This document shows, piece by piece, positions 24,983 through 34,623 of a DNA stretch of 64,000 bases. The translations under genes were made by a program, and so were the position numbers. Below the pieces are notes generated by a model. The model was not told where the DNA came from. It searched no databases and saw only the letters and a list, made by a program, of their open reading frames with translations. Source of the stretch: Pseudomonas fluorescens (GTDB lineage Bacteria; Pseudomonadota; Gammaproteobacteria; Pseudomonadales; Pseudomonadaceae); contig NZ_LVEJ01000019.1 of NCBI RefSeq assembly GCF_001648775.1, positions 124,001-188,000 of the forward strand, given 5' to 3'. Numbering within the stretch: the first letter of the stretch is position 1; each line of letters opens with the position of its first letter.

Positions 24983-26947
24983 TCACGCGCCAGTTGAGGT
25001 CGGGTTTGATGCGGAAACATTGCGACTTAAAAGGTCGCGCAGTTGATTTTTCTCTTCTGTACTCAGTTCGCTTTGACGCGCTTTCCTGAGTAACTGTTCC
25101 AGATTTCGCTCGCGTTGGCGGGCTGACAAGCTAGTAATGGTGTCGAAAAACTGTTGTTCAAGGTTATCTCCGTCAATCAGCCATTCCTTTTCCGCCAGTG
25201 CCTTGAGCAGGCGACCCTGTTCAGTGCCGTGCCATCGCGCGATCAACTGAAATGAGTTTAGCTTGGGATTCTTCTGTACGGCTTCGAGCAGCGCCACAAG
25301 CAGTTGGGCGTTGGTCTGATTTTCGTCCGCAATGTGCCCGGCATCCTCGACGCGCTCGGCCAATTGCGGGTGATGAAGCAGTGTGCGCAGGGCGGTCAGG
25401 GTCGGCGACTCGACGCCGATTGGCGTGCGTGGGCGTTGCTGATCGCGATCGCCGCCACGCTTGCCATTCTTGTCCCAGGGCTTTTTGTCCCACTTCTTGC
25501 CGCCGGCACCGGGTTTCTTCGGCGTCCACTCCTGCTGCGGCACATACATGTCCTGTGCCTGCGGCTGATGATAGTCGCTGTAGTCCGGCATTGCGTCGTA
25601 ATCGATGCCCGGATCGTAGGCGGGCGGCGCTTCCTGTGGCGCGCTTTGCGCCAGCTGGCTGACGGTTTCGCTGCTCAGGCCGGTGATTTCGGTCAGGCGC
25701 TGACGCATCAGAATACGCAGGTTGGCGCCCGGTACTTTGTCGATCAGCGGCGCGGCGAGGGTGGCCATGTGGGCCTTGCCTTCGAGCGAACGCGGGTCGG
25801 CTTCTTCGGTCAGTTGCTGGAAGAAATAATCTGCCAGCGGCTGCGCGTGCTGATTGATCCGGGCCTTGAAGGCATCGGTGCCTTCGGCGCGAACCAGCGT
25901 GTCCGGATCTTCACCTTCAGGCAAAAACAGGAATCGTGCGCGGCGCCCGTCCTGCAGGCTGGAAAGTGTTGCTTCCAGTGCGCGCCAGGCAGCGTTGCGG
26001 CCGGCCTGGTCACCGTCAAAACAGAACAAAACGTTAGGCACGACGCGGAACAGGCGCTTCAAGTGTTCTTCGCTGGTGGCGGTACCCAGCGTCGCGACGG
26101 CATTTTTCAGGCCCTGCTGGGCGAGGGCGATGACGTCCATGTAACCCTCGACGACAATGATCTCGTCGAGGTTGCGGTTGTTCTTGCGTGCCTCATAGAG
26201 GCCGTAAAGTTCCTGGCCTTTATGAAATACCGGGGTTTCCGGTGAGTTCAGGTATTTGGGCTTGTCGTCGCCCAGCACGCGGCCACCGAAAGCGATGATG
26301 CGCCCGCGGGTGTCGCGGATCGGGAACATCACGCGATCGCGGAAGCGGTCATAGCGTTTGCCGGTTTCGGCGTTCTCGATGAGCAGGCCTGCATCGATCA
26401 TGGCTTTTTGCTGAAGCGTGTCGCTGCTCAAATGCTTGAACAGGTTGTCCCAGCCCGGCGGTGCGAAGCCAAGACCGAAGTCCCGGGCGATCTCGCCAGT
26501 CAAACCGCGGCCCTTGAGGTAATCCACCGCAGCTTTGCGTGATGGATGGCTCTTGAGGGCTTGCCGGTAAAAGTCGGCGGCAGCGGTGAGTAGCGGATAC
26601 AGCGGCGAATCGGTCGGCTGGCGCGGTTTGTGCGGGCGACCACTTTCTTCGCGGGGGATTTCCATGCCGGCAGCTTTCGCCAGATCTTCGACAGCCTGGG
26701 GGAAATCCAGGTTGTCGTGATCCATCAGGAAGCCGAGGGCGTTGCCGCCGGCGCCACAGCCGAAGCAGTAATAGAACTGCTTGTCGGGGCTGACGCTGAA
26801 GGATGGAGTTTTCTCTTTGTGAAACGGGCAACAGGCGGTGTAGTTCTTGCCGGCCTTCTTCAATTGCACGCGCGAGCTCACCACGTCGACGATGTCGGTG
26901 CGGTTCAGCAGGTCGTCAATGAAGCTCTGGGGAATCAGCCCGGCCAT
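24983..26947 (-). CDS. dnaG: DnaG, DNA primase
   Basis: This 654-residue primase makes RNA primers at replication forks. The N-terminal CHC2 zinc finger has Cys40, His43, Cys61 and Cys64 (CPFHKEKTPSF then YYCFGCGAGG). The TOPRIM catalytic core includes VVEGYMDVIAL and the acidic FCFDGDQAGR. The C-terminal part, after a proline- and charge-rich linker, is the helicase-binding domain that contacts DnaB. It sits between rpsU and rpoD in the conserved order. Confidence 0.98.
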   Translation of the reverse strand: MAGLIPQSFIDDLLNRTDIVDVVSSRVQLKKAGKNYTACCPFHKEKTPSFSVSPDKQFYYCFGCGAGGNALGFLMDHDNLDFPQAVEDLAKAAGMEIPREESGRPHKPRQPTDSPLYPLLTAAADFYRQALKSHPSRKAAVDYLKGRGLTGEIARDFGLGFAPPGWDNLFKHLSSDTLQQKAMIDAGLLIENAETGKRYDRFRDRVMFPIRDTRGRIIAFGGRVLGDDKPKYLNSPETPVFHKGQELYGLYEARKNNRNLDEIIVVEGYMDVIALAQQGLKNAVATLGTATSEEHLKRLFRVVPNVLFCFDGDQAGRNAAWRALEATLSSLQDGRRARFLFLPEGEDPDTLVRAEGTDAFKARINQHAQPLADYFFQQLTEEADPRSLEGKAHMATLAAPLIDKVPGANLRILMRQRLTEITGLSSETVSQLAQSAPQEAPPAYDPGIDYDAMPDYSDYHQPQAQDMYVPQQEWTPKKPGAGGKKWDKKPWDKNGKRGGDRDQQRPRTPIGVESPTLTALRTLLHHPQLAERVEDAGHIADENQTNAQLLVALLEAVQKNPKLNSFQLIARWHGTEQGRLLKALAEKEWLIDGDNLEQQFFDTITSLSARQRERNLEQLLRKARQSELSTEEKNQLRDLLSRNVSASNPTSTGA

Positions 26948-27431
26948 GGCGTTCTCGTCGTCTGCGCTGTAAATAGTCCGATACGAAGGGCATCCGGACG
27001 CGGGTCGTTACTGTAGGCGCGCAAAAAAGGCGGCTCGACCGGTGTCGTCTGCGTAATCGCTGTCGGGAAGTGTATCTGCCGAAAATCCACTGACGTTAGT
27101 GCTCATCAGTTTTCGACTATTTGAAAGTGTTGCGCTGAATCCGCTGACGGCCGGTTGAGGCCTCGGATAGCTCAATAAAGCGGGCACGCATGCAGGTGCC
27201 TTGGGCTGATCGTCGTGAGAGGAATCAGTGGGTGTGCTCGTCAGTAGCCTTGAAAGGCTCGTCAGAAAAGACGTGCACCGCTGGCAAAAGAGCCAGGTCT
27301 GACGCGTGAAGCAGATTTGTCTCGGTCGCGTGTGCGGCTTCGACGGTGAAGCATCAAGCGTTTTACGCAAATGCCATTAGCCCGGCTGAGGGCCGGGCTT
27401 AGGCAAGAAGCTTGCTACGAACGTCTGTGTA
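26948..27431. other. Long gap between dnaG and rpsU without a recognised gene
   Basis: No reading frame here resembles a known protein. Some pseudomonads have a GatB/YqeY-domain gene at this place, and nothing like it is visible. A 120-codon frame on the minus strand (27008-27370) has atypical composition. A short hairpin just past rpsU (27379-27399, AGCCCGGC stem) lacks a good T-run on the rpsU strand. A TATTTA box lies near the dnaG start. Confidence 0.5.
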
Positions 27432-27647
27432 TTAGTACAGACGAACGGCGCGGCGCTGTTCGCGCTGAACTTTCTTGGCGTGACGCTTAACAGCGGCTGC
27501 TGCTTTGCGCTTACGCTCAGAAGTTGGCTTCTCGTAAAATTCGCGGCTACGAACTTCAGCCAGTACACCGGCTTTTTCGCAGGAGCGCTTGAAACGACGC
27601 AGAGCTACGTCGAAGGGTTCGTTCTCTTTAACTTTGACGGCTGGCAT
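27432..27647 (-). CDS. rpsU: Ribosomal protein S21
   Basis: This 71-residue, strongly basic protein reads [20 protein letters not shown] with a Lys/Arg-rich tail, matching bS21 in length and sequence. It sits in the small ribosomal subunit near the 3' end of 16S rRNA and helps initiation. It is the first gene of the leftward rpsU-dnaG-rpoD group and diverges from tsaD. Confidence 0.98.
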
Positions 27648-27730
27648 CCAGAGCTACCTTCATTCATTACCGGGGTCAACATCCTCGCGGCAAAAGAGCA
27701 CTTGAAGACGTCGGTTTTTAAGGGTTGCGG

Positions 27731-27759
27731 ATGTTAACCCCTCATCGCTCGGAATGCAA
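27731..27759 (-). promoter_or_regulatory. Sigma-70 promoter candidate for rpsU
   Basis: On the minus strand TTGCAT (27754-27759) and TAACAT (27731-27736) are spaced by 17 bases, about 85 bases before the rpsU start codon. Confidence 0.55.
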
Positions 27760-27846
27760 AGCCTCTGATCGAAAACCGCTGGTCGGGGCATCACGCGGCG
27801 ACTATTATGCGCGCCTTCGAAGTCAGCCTAAACAAGGCGCAAACCC

Positions 27847-28872
27847 ATGCTAGTACTGGGATTAGAAACCTCCTGCGACGAAACCGGCGTCGCATTATAC
27901 GACAGCGAACGCGGCCTGCTGGCCGACGCGCTGTTCAGCCAGATCGACCTGCATCGCGCTTATGGCGGCGTAGTGCCGGAGCTGGCCTCGCGGGACCACG
28001 TCAAACGCATGCTGCCCTTGATACGTCAGGTGTTGGCCGAAGCCGACTGCGTGCCGACCGAGATCGATGCGATCGCCTACACCGCGGGTCCTGGCCTGGT
28101 TGGCGCGTTGCTGGTGGGTGCTTCCTGCGCTCAGGCGCTGGCGTTTGCCTGGGGCATTCCGGCCCTTGGCGTGCACCACATGGAAGGTCACCTGCTGGCG
28201 CCGATGCTGGAGCCGAAACCGCCAGAATTCCCGTTCGTCGCTTTGTTGGTCTCCGGCGGTCATACGCAGCTGGTTCAGGTCGATGGCATCGGCCAATACA
28301 GCCTGCTCGGCGAGACGCTCGACGACGCGGCCGGTGAGGCGTTCGACAAGACCGCGAAAATGATGGGCCTCAATTATCCGGGCGGACCGGAAATCGCCAA
28401 GTTGGCAGAGAAGGGCGTCGCCGGACGTTTTACCTTCCCGCGTCCGATGTGCGATCGCCCGGGCCTGCAATTCAGCTTCAGTGGTCTGAAAACCTCTGCG
28501 CTCAACGCCTGGCAGCAGTGCGTCAGCGCCGGAGACGACAACGAGCAAGCCCGTTGCGACATCGCGCTGGCGTTCCAACAGGCCGTGGTGGAGACTTTGA
28601 CCATCAAGTGCAAGCGTGCCCTGAAGCAGGCCGGCATGAAGCGTCTGGTCATCGCTGGCGGCGTCAGCGCGAACAAGGCGTTGCGTGTTTCGCTGGAGAA
28701 GATGCTCGGCGACATGAAGGGCGATGTGTTTTACGCGCGTCCCGAATTCTGCACCGACAATGGCGCAATGATCGCGTTTGCCGGTTGCCAGCGTTTGCAG
28801 GCCGGTCAGCAGGAAAGTCTGGCGATCAGCGTGCAGGCGCGCTGGCCAATGGAGCAGTTGTCGGCGTTGTGA
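27847..28872 (+). CDS. tsaD: TsaD, tRNA threonylcarbamoyladenosine transferase subunit
   Basis: This 341-residue protein works with TsaB and TsaE to put the threonylcarbamoyl group on A37 of tRNAs that read ANN codons. The Kae1/TsaD fold is shown by the start LVLGLETSCDETGVALYD, the iron ligands His111 and His115 in HHMEGH, LVSGGHTQLV, and IAGGVSANKALR. It stands alone on the plus strand, divergent from rpsU and convergent with plsY, as in P. aeruginosa. Confidence 0.97.
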   Translation: MLVLGLETSCDETGVALYDSERGLLADALFSQIDLHRAYGGVVPELASRDHVKRMLPLIRQVLAEADCVPTEIDAIAYTAGPGLVGALLVGASCAQALAFAWGIPALGVHHMEGHLLAPMLEPKPPEFPFVALLVSGGHTQLVQVDGIGQYSLLGETLDDAAGEAFDKTAKMMGLNYPGGPEIAKLAEKGVAGRFTFPRPMCDRPGLQFSFSGLKTSALNAWQQCVSAGDDNEQARCDIALAFQQAVVETLTIKCKRALKQAGMKRLVIAGGVSANKALRVSLEKMLGDMKGDVFYARPEFCTDNGAMIAFAGCQRLQAGQQESLAISVQARWPMEQLSAL

Positions 28873-28895
28873 TCAGTGGCGCTCATGGACGGTAT

Positions 28896-29465
28896 TTAAA
28901 AATGCCGTTCGCGCCCGGCAAACAGGTCGCGTAGATTGCCGCGATGACGCCAGACGATCAGCAAGGTCAGCGCGCTCATCGGTAACAGCGCCTCCGGTTC
29001 CTGCCAGGCCAGTAGCGGCAGGGTCAGCGGCGTGGCGATCAACGCTGCGAGGGAGCTGGTGCGTGTCAGGTAGAACGTCAGCAGCCAGGCGCACACGGCC
29101 AGCAGCGCGGCGGGGGGATACAGACCCAGCAGCATGCCGGCGGCGGTGGCGACACCTTTGCCGCCACGGAAGCGAAAATACAGCGGGAACAGGTGACCGA
29201 TCACGGCGCACACGCCGATCCACGCCTGATCCTGCAGCGAAAGGCCGACAGCCGAGGCGATCAGCACCGGCACCAGGCCTTTGCACAAATCACCGAGCAG
29301 GGTCAGGATCGCCAGTTTGCGACCGACCAGGCGCAGCATGTTGGTGGCGCCGGCATTGCCCGAACCACTCATTCGCGGATCCGGGTTTCCGGTCAGGCGG
29401 CTGAGCAAAATGGCGAAGGACAGCGAGCCGAGCAGGTAGGCGAGAGTCGCCAGTAACCAAAACAT
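28896..29465 (-). CDS. plsY: PlsY, acyl-phosphate glycerol-3-phosphate acyltransferase
   Basis: A 189-residue integral membrane enzyme that transfers an acyl group from acyl-phosphate to glycerol 3-phosphate, the first step of phospholipid synthesis. The three family motifs are visible: GSGNAGATNMLR, the FRGGKGVATAAG loop and the later helical region LSLQDQAWIGVCAVIGHLFP. Five or so hydrophobic segments fit the family. It converges on tsaD and diverges from folB. Confidence 0.96.
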   Translation of the reverse strand: MFWLLATLAYLLGSLSFAILLSRLTGNPDPRMSGSGNAGATNMLRLVGRKLAILTLLGDLCKGLVPVLIASAVGLSLQDQAWIGVCAVIGHLFPLYFRFRGGKGVATAAGMLLGLYPPAALLAVCAWLLTFYLTRTSSLAALIATPLTLPLLAWQEPEALLPMSALTLLIVWRHRGNLRDLFAGRERHF

Positions 29466-29539
29466 GCTAACTATTCCGGGCGAGGAAGCCCTGATTCTAA
29501 CGGCGCATCGCGCCCTTGTCGTGCAGTGGAGAGAAGTGC

Positions 29540-29896
29540 TTGGACAGAGTGTTTATCGAGGGCCTGGAAGTCGACACCGTCATTGGTGCCTACGACTGGG
29601 AGCGCGGCATCCGACAGTGCCTGCGTCTTGATCTGAGCTTCGCTTGGGACAATCGCCCGGCTGCTGCCGGTGACGACCTGACCCTGGCGCTCGACTACGC
29701 CAGCGTTTCCACGCGGATTCAGGCTTTTGCCGAACAAGCGCAGTTTCAACTGGTCGAGACCTTCGCCGAGCGTCTGGTCGAGGTGCTGATGGATGAATTC
29801 AAGATCAGTTGGGTGCGTCTGAAGCTGACCAAGCCTGGCGCGGTTCCCGCTGCCAAGGGTGGCGTGGGTGTGGAGATCGAGCGCGGATGTCGCTGA
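29540..29896 (+). CDS. folB: FolB, dihydroneopterin aldolase
   Basis: This 118-residue enzyme splits dihydroneopterin to 6-hydroxymethyl-dihydropterin and glycolaldehyde in folate synthesis. The start is taken as TTG 29540, giving the family N-terminus DRVFIEGLEVDTVIGAYDWER. GGAGAG stands eight bases before it, and no ATG fits as well. The catalytic region ETFAERLVEVLM and the Lys in RLKLTKPGAV are present. The 3' end overlaps folK by ten bases, so the next two steps of the pathway are coupled. Confidence 0.94.
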   Translation: MDRVFIEGLEVDTVIGAYDWERGIRQCLRLDLSFAWDNRPAAAGDDLTLALDYASVSTRIQAFAEQAQFQLVETFAERLVEVLMDEFKISWVRLKLTKPGAVPAAKGGVGVEIERGCR

Positions 29897-30405
29897 CTCA
29901 GGTCTACCTCGGGCTCGGTAGCAATATCGAGCGCGAAACCCATTTGCGTGCAGGTCTCGACGCGTTGGCGACGTTTCTGGTGGATATCCGCTGTTCGGCG
30001 GTGTTCGAGAGTCAGCCGGTGGGCATCAAGAGCGGGCCGTTCTTCAATTTCGTGGTGTCGGCGTATACCGACCTGCCGTTGATGGAGCTGGACCGTCGCT
30101 TGAAATTCATTGAGGCGGATAACGGCCGCTATGCCCCGGATCGCAAGGGCTTGCCGCTGGATATCGACGTGCTGCTGTATGGCGATCTGGCGGGTAACTT
30201 CGACGGTCTGGTTTTGCCGCGTGCGGAAATCCTGAAAAACGCTTTTGTGCTGTGGCCGCTGTCGCTGATTGCGCCGGATCGCGTGCATCCGGGCGTGGGA
30301 AAAAGCTTTGCGACGTTGTGGGCTGACGCGCAGATTGATCAGGTGCTGGCGCCGGTGGCGTTCGAGTGGCGTGGCGAGGAGCTCACGCCTTCGGATTTGC
30401 GCTGA
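29887..30405 (+). CDS. folK: FolK, 2-amino-4-hydroxy-6-hydroxymethyldihydropteridine pyrophosphokinase
   Basis: A 172-residue HPPK that transfers pyrophosphate from ATP to the pterin made by FolB. It starts MSLTQVYLGLGSNIERETHL, and the substrate and metal block LPLDIDVLLYGD holds the two Asp residues. PRAEILKNAFVLWPL completes the fold. The ATG overlaps the end of folB. Pseudomonads usually carry another folK with panB/pcnB, so this is probably the second copy. Confidence 0.94.
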   Translation: MSLTQVYLGLGSNIERETHLRAGLDALATFLVDIRCSAVFESQPVGIKSGPFFNFVVSAYTDLPLMELDRRLKFIEADNGRYAPDRKGLPLDIDVLLYGDLAGNFDGLVLPRAEILKNAFVLWPLSLIAPDRVHPGVGKSFATLWADAQIDQVLAPVAFEWRGEELTPSDLR

Positions 30406-30416
30406 TCTGACGGACG

Positions 30417-30484
30417 CTTTCGTGAGCAGGCTCGCTCCCACATTTGGCAAGCATTCCCTGTGGGAGCGAGGTCGCTTGCGAAGG
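30417..30484. repeat. REP doublet, diverged
   Basis: Two inverted REP cores (CGTGAGCAGGCTCGCTCCCA and TGGGAGCGAGGTCGCTTGCG) lie in the convergent gap between folK and cca. Both have point changes from the window consensus. Confidence 0.8.
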
Positions 30485-30487
30485 TTT

Positions 30488-31717
30488 TCAGACTGACGCC
30501 GCGTCTTTGTAGGCCTTCAAAACCTTTAGACGCTCACGCTTGAGCGCTTCGCCCAGCTCCGGCCCCTTGAATCCTTTCTCCAGCAACGGCTGAACCGCCA
30601 CTTCCCGCGCAGCCTTCGCCGCGCCACGCAAATATTCCGCCTGTGGATAACTTCTCTGCTCCAGCCCCTTGCGGCCTCGAGCATCCATTTCGCACGCAGC
30701 GATAAACTCTTCGAACCGCTGTGGCCGGCGATACACGTCAAAACTCTGCAACAACTCCAGCAAGGTCGAAGCCTTGAGCTCCAGCGCCCGGTGCCCGTGG
30801 GTATGGTACTGGCCTACCAGCAAAGCCAATTCCTGACAGTCCTTCGGTGCCTTGAAACGTTCGTTGACCGCTTTGATCAGCTTCAGCCCTTTGTGCTCAT
30901 GGGCGATGTGCCGTGGCCACTCTGCTTCGGGTGTCAGGCCTTTGCCGAGGTCGTGCAGCAGACATGCCCAGCGTACGGTCAGCGGTTGTTTGTGCAGTGC
31001 CGATTGCTCGAGCACGCTGAGCGTGTGCAGGCCAGTGTCGATTTCCGGGTGATGCGCTTCCGGTTGTGGCACACCAAAAAGTGCGTCGACTTCCGGCATC
31101 AGCACCTTCAGCGCGCCGCAGTCGCGAAGCACCTGAATGAACACCTGCGGTTGATCTTCCATCAGTGCACGGGAAATTTCTTTCCAGCTGCGTTCGGCGG
31201 TCAACGCCTCCAGTTCACCGGACTCGCTGAGCTGACGCATCAGCTCTAGCGTCTCCGGCGCAACGCTAAAACCGAGCCCTGCATAACGCGCCGCGAAGCG
31301 GGCTACACGCAGGACACGCAGGGGATCTTCGGCGAACGCCGGGGATACGTGACGCAGGATTCTCGCTTCAAGATCGCGCTGACCGTGGTATGGATCGGTC
31401 AGATTCTGCTGATCGTCTTCAGCGATGGCGTTGATGGTCAGGTCGCGGCGGATCAGGTCTTCTTCAAGCGTCACTTCAGGACTGGCGTGAAAGGTGAAGC
31501 CGCCATAACCGCGTCCGCTTTTGCGTTCGGTGCGGGCGAGGGCGTACTCCTCACCGCTTTTTGGGTGAAGGAACACCGGAAAATCAGCACCGACCGGGCG
31601 ATAACCCTTGGCGAGCATTTCTTCCGTGGTAGCGCCGACCACGACCCAATCGATATCCGTGACCGGTTTGCCGAGCAGGCGATCACGAACCGCGCCGCCA
31701 ACCTTGAAAATCTGCAT
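30488..31717 (-). CDS. cca: CCA-adding tRNA nucleotidyltransferase
   Basis: This 409-residue enzyme builds or repairs the 3' CCA of tRNAs. The class II nucleotidyltransferase head shows VGGAVRDRLLGKPVTDIDWVV with the metal-binding Asp pair. RRDLTINAIA follows, then an ERxxxE-type helix region. The C-terminal HD domain (ACLLHDLGKGLTPEAEWP) fits the multifunctional type with phosphohydrolase activity. GGAGG precedes the ATG. It lies 63 bases after spoVR on the same strand. Confidence 0.96.
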   Translation of the reverse strand: MQIFKVGGAVRDRLLGKPVTDIDWVVVGATTEEMLAKGYRPVGADFPVFLHPKSGEEYALARTERKSGRGYGGFTFHASPEVTLEEDLIRRDLTINAIAEDDQQNLTDPYHGQRDLEARILRHVSPAFAEDPLRVLRVARFAARYAGLGFSVAPETLELMRQLSESGELEALTAERSWKEISRALMEDQPQVFIQVLRDCGALKVLMPEVDALFGVPQPEAHHPEIDTGLHTLSVLEQSALHKQPLTVRWACLLHDLGKGLTPEAEWPRHIAHEHKGLKLIKAVNERFKAPKDCQELALLVGQYHTHGHRALELKASTLLELLQSFDVYRRPQRFEEFIAACEMDARGRKGLEQRSYPQAEYLRGAAKAAREVAVQPLLEKGFKGPELGEALKRERLKVLKAYKDAASV

Positions 31718-31780
31718 AAAAAACCTCCGTTAGCCCGACAGGATAACCCTTGCGTCGAACTTTCGGAGGCCGGAAGCGGA

Positions 31781-33343
31781 TCAAAGATGAATGACGGCGA
31801 GGTCAAGTCGACCGTAATCCCCTTCGCTGTGTTCGCTGCGTGGTGGCACGTGATGGGTTTTCATGATCTGGTCGCCTTGCAGGGTTTCCAGATGAATGTC
31901 GAAGCCCCACAGGCGATGCAGGTGTTTGAGCACCTCTTCGGTGGAATCGCCCAATGGTTTGCGGTCGTGCTGTTGGTGACGCAAGGTCAGTGAGCGATCG
32001 CCGCGCCGGTCAATGCTGTAGATCTGCACGTTCGGCTCACGATTACCGAGGTTGTACTGCGCCGCGAGGGTTTCACGGATGATCCGGTAACCGGGTTCGT
32101 CATGGATTGCCGGCACCAGCAAGTCGTCCTTCTGGTCGTCATCCATGATGCTGAACAGCTTCAGATCGCGGATCACCTTCGGTGACAAATATTGCAGGAT
32201 GAAACTCTCGTCCTTGAAGCTGCTCATGGCGAACTTGATAGTCGATAGCCAGTCGGTCCCGGCGATTTCCGGGAACCAGTGGCGATCTTCCTCGGTGGGT
32301 TCTTCACACATGCGCCGAATGTCGCGGTACATGGCGAAACCCAGTGCGTACGGATTGATACCGCTGTAGTACGGGCTGTCGAAGCCTGGCTGGAACACCA
32401 CGCTGGTGTGCGAGGTGAGGAATTCCATCATGAAGCCGTCTGTGACCAGCCCTTCGTCGTAGAGGTCGTTCATCAGCGTGTAGTGCCAGAACGTCGCCCA
32501 GCCTTCGTTCATCACTTGGGTCTGGCGCTGTGGATAAAAATACTGGGCGATCTTGCGCACAATCCGCACGATCTCGCGCTGCCACGGCTCAAGCAGCGGT
32601 GCATGCTTCTCGATGAAGTAGAGGATGTTTTCCTGTGGCTCGGCGGGGAATCGCGCGTTGTCCTTGTCGCTGTACTTGTCCGCGCCTTTGGGAATGGTGC
32701 GCCACAGATCGTTGATCTGCTTCTGCAGGTGTTCTTCACGATCCTTTTGCCGACGTCGTTCTTCCTCGGCGGAAATCGGATAAGGACGTTTGTAACGGTC
32801 GACGCCGTAGTTCATCAGCGCATGGCAGGAGTCGAGCAGGTCTTCCACTGCATCGATGCCATGGCGCTCCTCGCACTGCATGATGTACTGCTTGGCGAAC
32901 ACCAGGTAATCGATGATCGAGCTGGCGTCAGTCCAGGTGCGGAACAGGTAATTGCCCTTGAAGAAGCTGTTATGGCCGTAGCACGCGTGCGCCACTACCA
33001 GCGCCTGCATGCAGATGGTGTTTTCCTCCATCAGGTAGGCAATGCACGGATCGGAGTTGATCACGATCTCGTAGGCAAGGCCCATCTGCCCGCGGCTGTA
33101 GGATTTCTCGGTGCTGAGGAAGTGTTTGCCGTAGGACCAGTGGTGGTAACCCAGCGGCATGCCCACCGAGGCATAGGCATCCATCATCTGCTCGGCGGTG
33201 ATCACTTCGATCTGATTGGGATAGGTATCCAGCGCATAGCCGGCCGCGATACGGGCGATCTCGCGGTCGTAAGTCTGGATCAGCTCGAATGTCCATTCGG
33301 AGCCGGTGGAAATGGGTTGGCGCTTCTGCTCTTTGGCGGTCAT
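31781..33343 (-). CDS. SpoVR-family protein
   Basis: This 520-residue SpoVR/YcgB-family protein is the third gene of a conserved stress operon, prkA-yeaH-spoVR. Recognisable are ELIQTYDREIARIAAGYALD near the N-terminus, MNEGWATFWHYTLMNDLYDEG and the HTSVVFQPGFDSPYYSGINPYALGF region, read in blocks. Its biochemical role is not settled; in Bacillus it supports spore cortex formation. The start ATG overlaps the end of yeaH by four bases. Confidence 0.95.
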   Translation of the reverse strand: MTAKEQKRQPISTGSEWTFELIQTYDREIARIAAGYALDTYPNQIEVITAEQMMDAYASVGMPLGYHHWSYGKHFLSTEKSYSRGQMGLAYEIVINSDPCIAYLMEENTICMQALVVAHACYGHNSFFKGNYLFRTWTDASSIIDYLVFAKQYIMQCEERHGIDAVEDLLDSCHALMNYGVDRYKRPYPISAEEERRRQKDREEHLQKQINDLWRTIPKGADKYSDKDNARFPAEPQENILYFIEKHAPLLEPWQREIVRIVRKIAQYFYPQRQTQVMNEGWATFWHYTLMNDLYDEGLVTDGFMMEFLTSHTSVVFQPGFDSPYYSGINPYALGFAMYRDIRRMCEEPTEEDRHWFPEIAGTDWLSTIKFAMSSFKDESFILQYLSPKVIRDLKLFSIMDDDQKDDLLVPAIHDEPGYRIIRETLAAQYNLGNREPNVQIYSIDRRGDRSLTLRHQQHDRKPLGDSTEEVLKHLHRLWGFDIHLETLQGDQIMKTHHVPPRSEHSEGDYGRLDLAVIHL

Positions 33344-34611
33344 GTTACTAACCTGCGCTGGAAGAGTTCACGGAAGACCGGATAGATATCCCCGGCCGAG
33401 ACCAGTTGCTGCTGGGCAAAAGTGTCAGAGAAGGCGTCGGCGATGCGTTCGTATTCGTACCACAAGGCCTGATGTTCGCGCGGGGTGATCTCCACGTAAG
33501 TGTAGTACTGCACAAACGGCATGATCTGGTTGATCAGGATGTCGCGGCAGATCGGTGAGTCATCGTTCCAGTTGTCGCCGTCGGAAGCCTGAGCCGCGTA
33601 GATGTTCCACTCGTTGCTCGGATAACGCTCGGCCATGATCTCCTGCATCAGTTTCAGGGCGCTGGAGACGATGGTGCCGCCGGTTTCCCGCGAATAGAAA
33701 AACTCCTCTTCGTCGACTTCCCGGGCGCTGGTGTGGTGGCGGATGAACACCACGTCGATCTTGTCGTAGTTCCGTTTCAAAAACAGATACAACAGGATGA
33801 AAAAGCGCTTGGCGATGTCCTTGGTCGCCTGGGTCATCGAGCCGGAAACGTCCATCAGGCAGAACATGACGGCTTTCGAGCTTGGGTTCGGTTGCTTGAT
33901 CAGCAGGTTGTATTTCAAGTCGAAGGTGTCGAGGAACGGTACGCGATGGATGCGCGCGCTGAGTTTTTCGATTTCCGCTTCGAGTTCCTGAATATCGCCG
34001 AAGTTATCCGGTTCTTCGCGTCTCAGGCGCTCAAGTTCTTCTTTGACCTCACGCAGTTTGGCTCGGCTGCTGCCAGACAGTGCGATGCGCCGTGCGTGGG
34101 CTGAACGCAGGGTGCGGATGATATTGATGCGCGACGGGTTGCCTTCGTTGCTGATCCCGGCGCGCACGGTTTTAAAGGTGTCGGTGCCGCTTAGGTTGCG
34201 TTTGACCAGATTGGGCAGTTCGAGGTCTTCGAACATGAACTCGAGGAATTCCTCCTGGGTGATCTGGAAGACAAACTCGTCCATGCCCTCGCCGGAATTG
34301 CCGGCCTTGCCCGGACCGCGTCCGCCGCCACCTCCCGGTGGGCGGGCAATATGCTCGCCGGCGGTAAACTCCTTGTTACCGGGATGAACCACGGTCTGCT
34401 TGCCACCGCGGCCGTGATGAAGCACCGGTTCGTCGATGTCGCGACCGGGGATGCTGATCTGTTCGCCGTGTTCCATATCGGTAATGGAACGCCGACTGAC
34501 CGCCTCTTCGACAGCCTTCTTGATGTGGTCACGGTAACGCCGCAGGAAACGCTGGCGGTTCACCGTGCTCTTGTTCTTGCCATTCAGACGTCGGTCGATC
34601 ACATAGCTCAT
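33340..34611 (-). CDS. YeaH/YhbH-family (DUF444) protein
   Basis: This 423-residue protein is cotranscribed with the PrkA kinase and SpoVR genes in many bacteria. It starts MSYVIDRRLNGKNKSTVNRQ and contains a glycine-rich stretch (PPGGGGGRGPG) near residue 95. The C-terminal von Willebrand A-like region includes CLMDVSGSMTQATKDIAK, an intact metal-binding DxSxS motif. The function is unknown; it may act as a partner or substrate of PrkA. Its stop overlaps the spoVR start by four bases. Confidence 0.95.
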   Translation of the reverse strand: MSYVIDRRLNGKNKSTVNRQRFLRRYRDHIKKAVEEAVSRRSITDMEHGEQISIPGRDIDEPVLHHGRGGKQTVVHPGNKEFTAGEHIARPPGGGGGRGPGKAGNSGEGMDEFVFQITQEEFLEFMFEDLELPNLVKRNLSGTDTFKTVRAGISNEGNPSRINIIRTLRSAHARRIALSGSSRAKLREVKEELERLRREEPDNFGDIQELEAEIEKLSARIHRVPFLDTFDLKYNLLIKQPNPSSKAVMFCLMDVSGSMTQATKDIAKRFFILLYLFLKRNYDKIDVVFIRHHTSAREVDEEEFFYSRETGGTIVSSALKLMQEIMAERYPSNEWNIYAAQASDGDNWNDDSPICRDILINQIMPFVQYYTYVEITPREHQALWYEYERIADAFSDTFAQQQLVSAGDIYPVFRELFQRRLVT

Positions 34612-34623
34612 AGACCCCTCCGG

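Noticed and set aside
27008..27370. 120-codon frame between dnaG and rpsU
   Set aside because: The translation is rich in Ser, Thr, Arg and Pro with no domain-like pattern, and no ribosome site was seen. It is probably chance.
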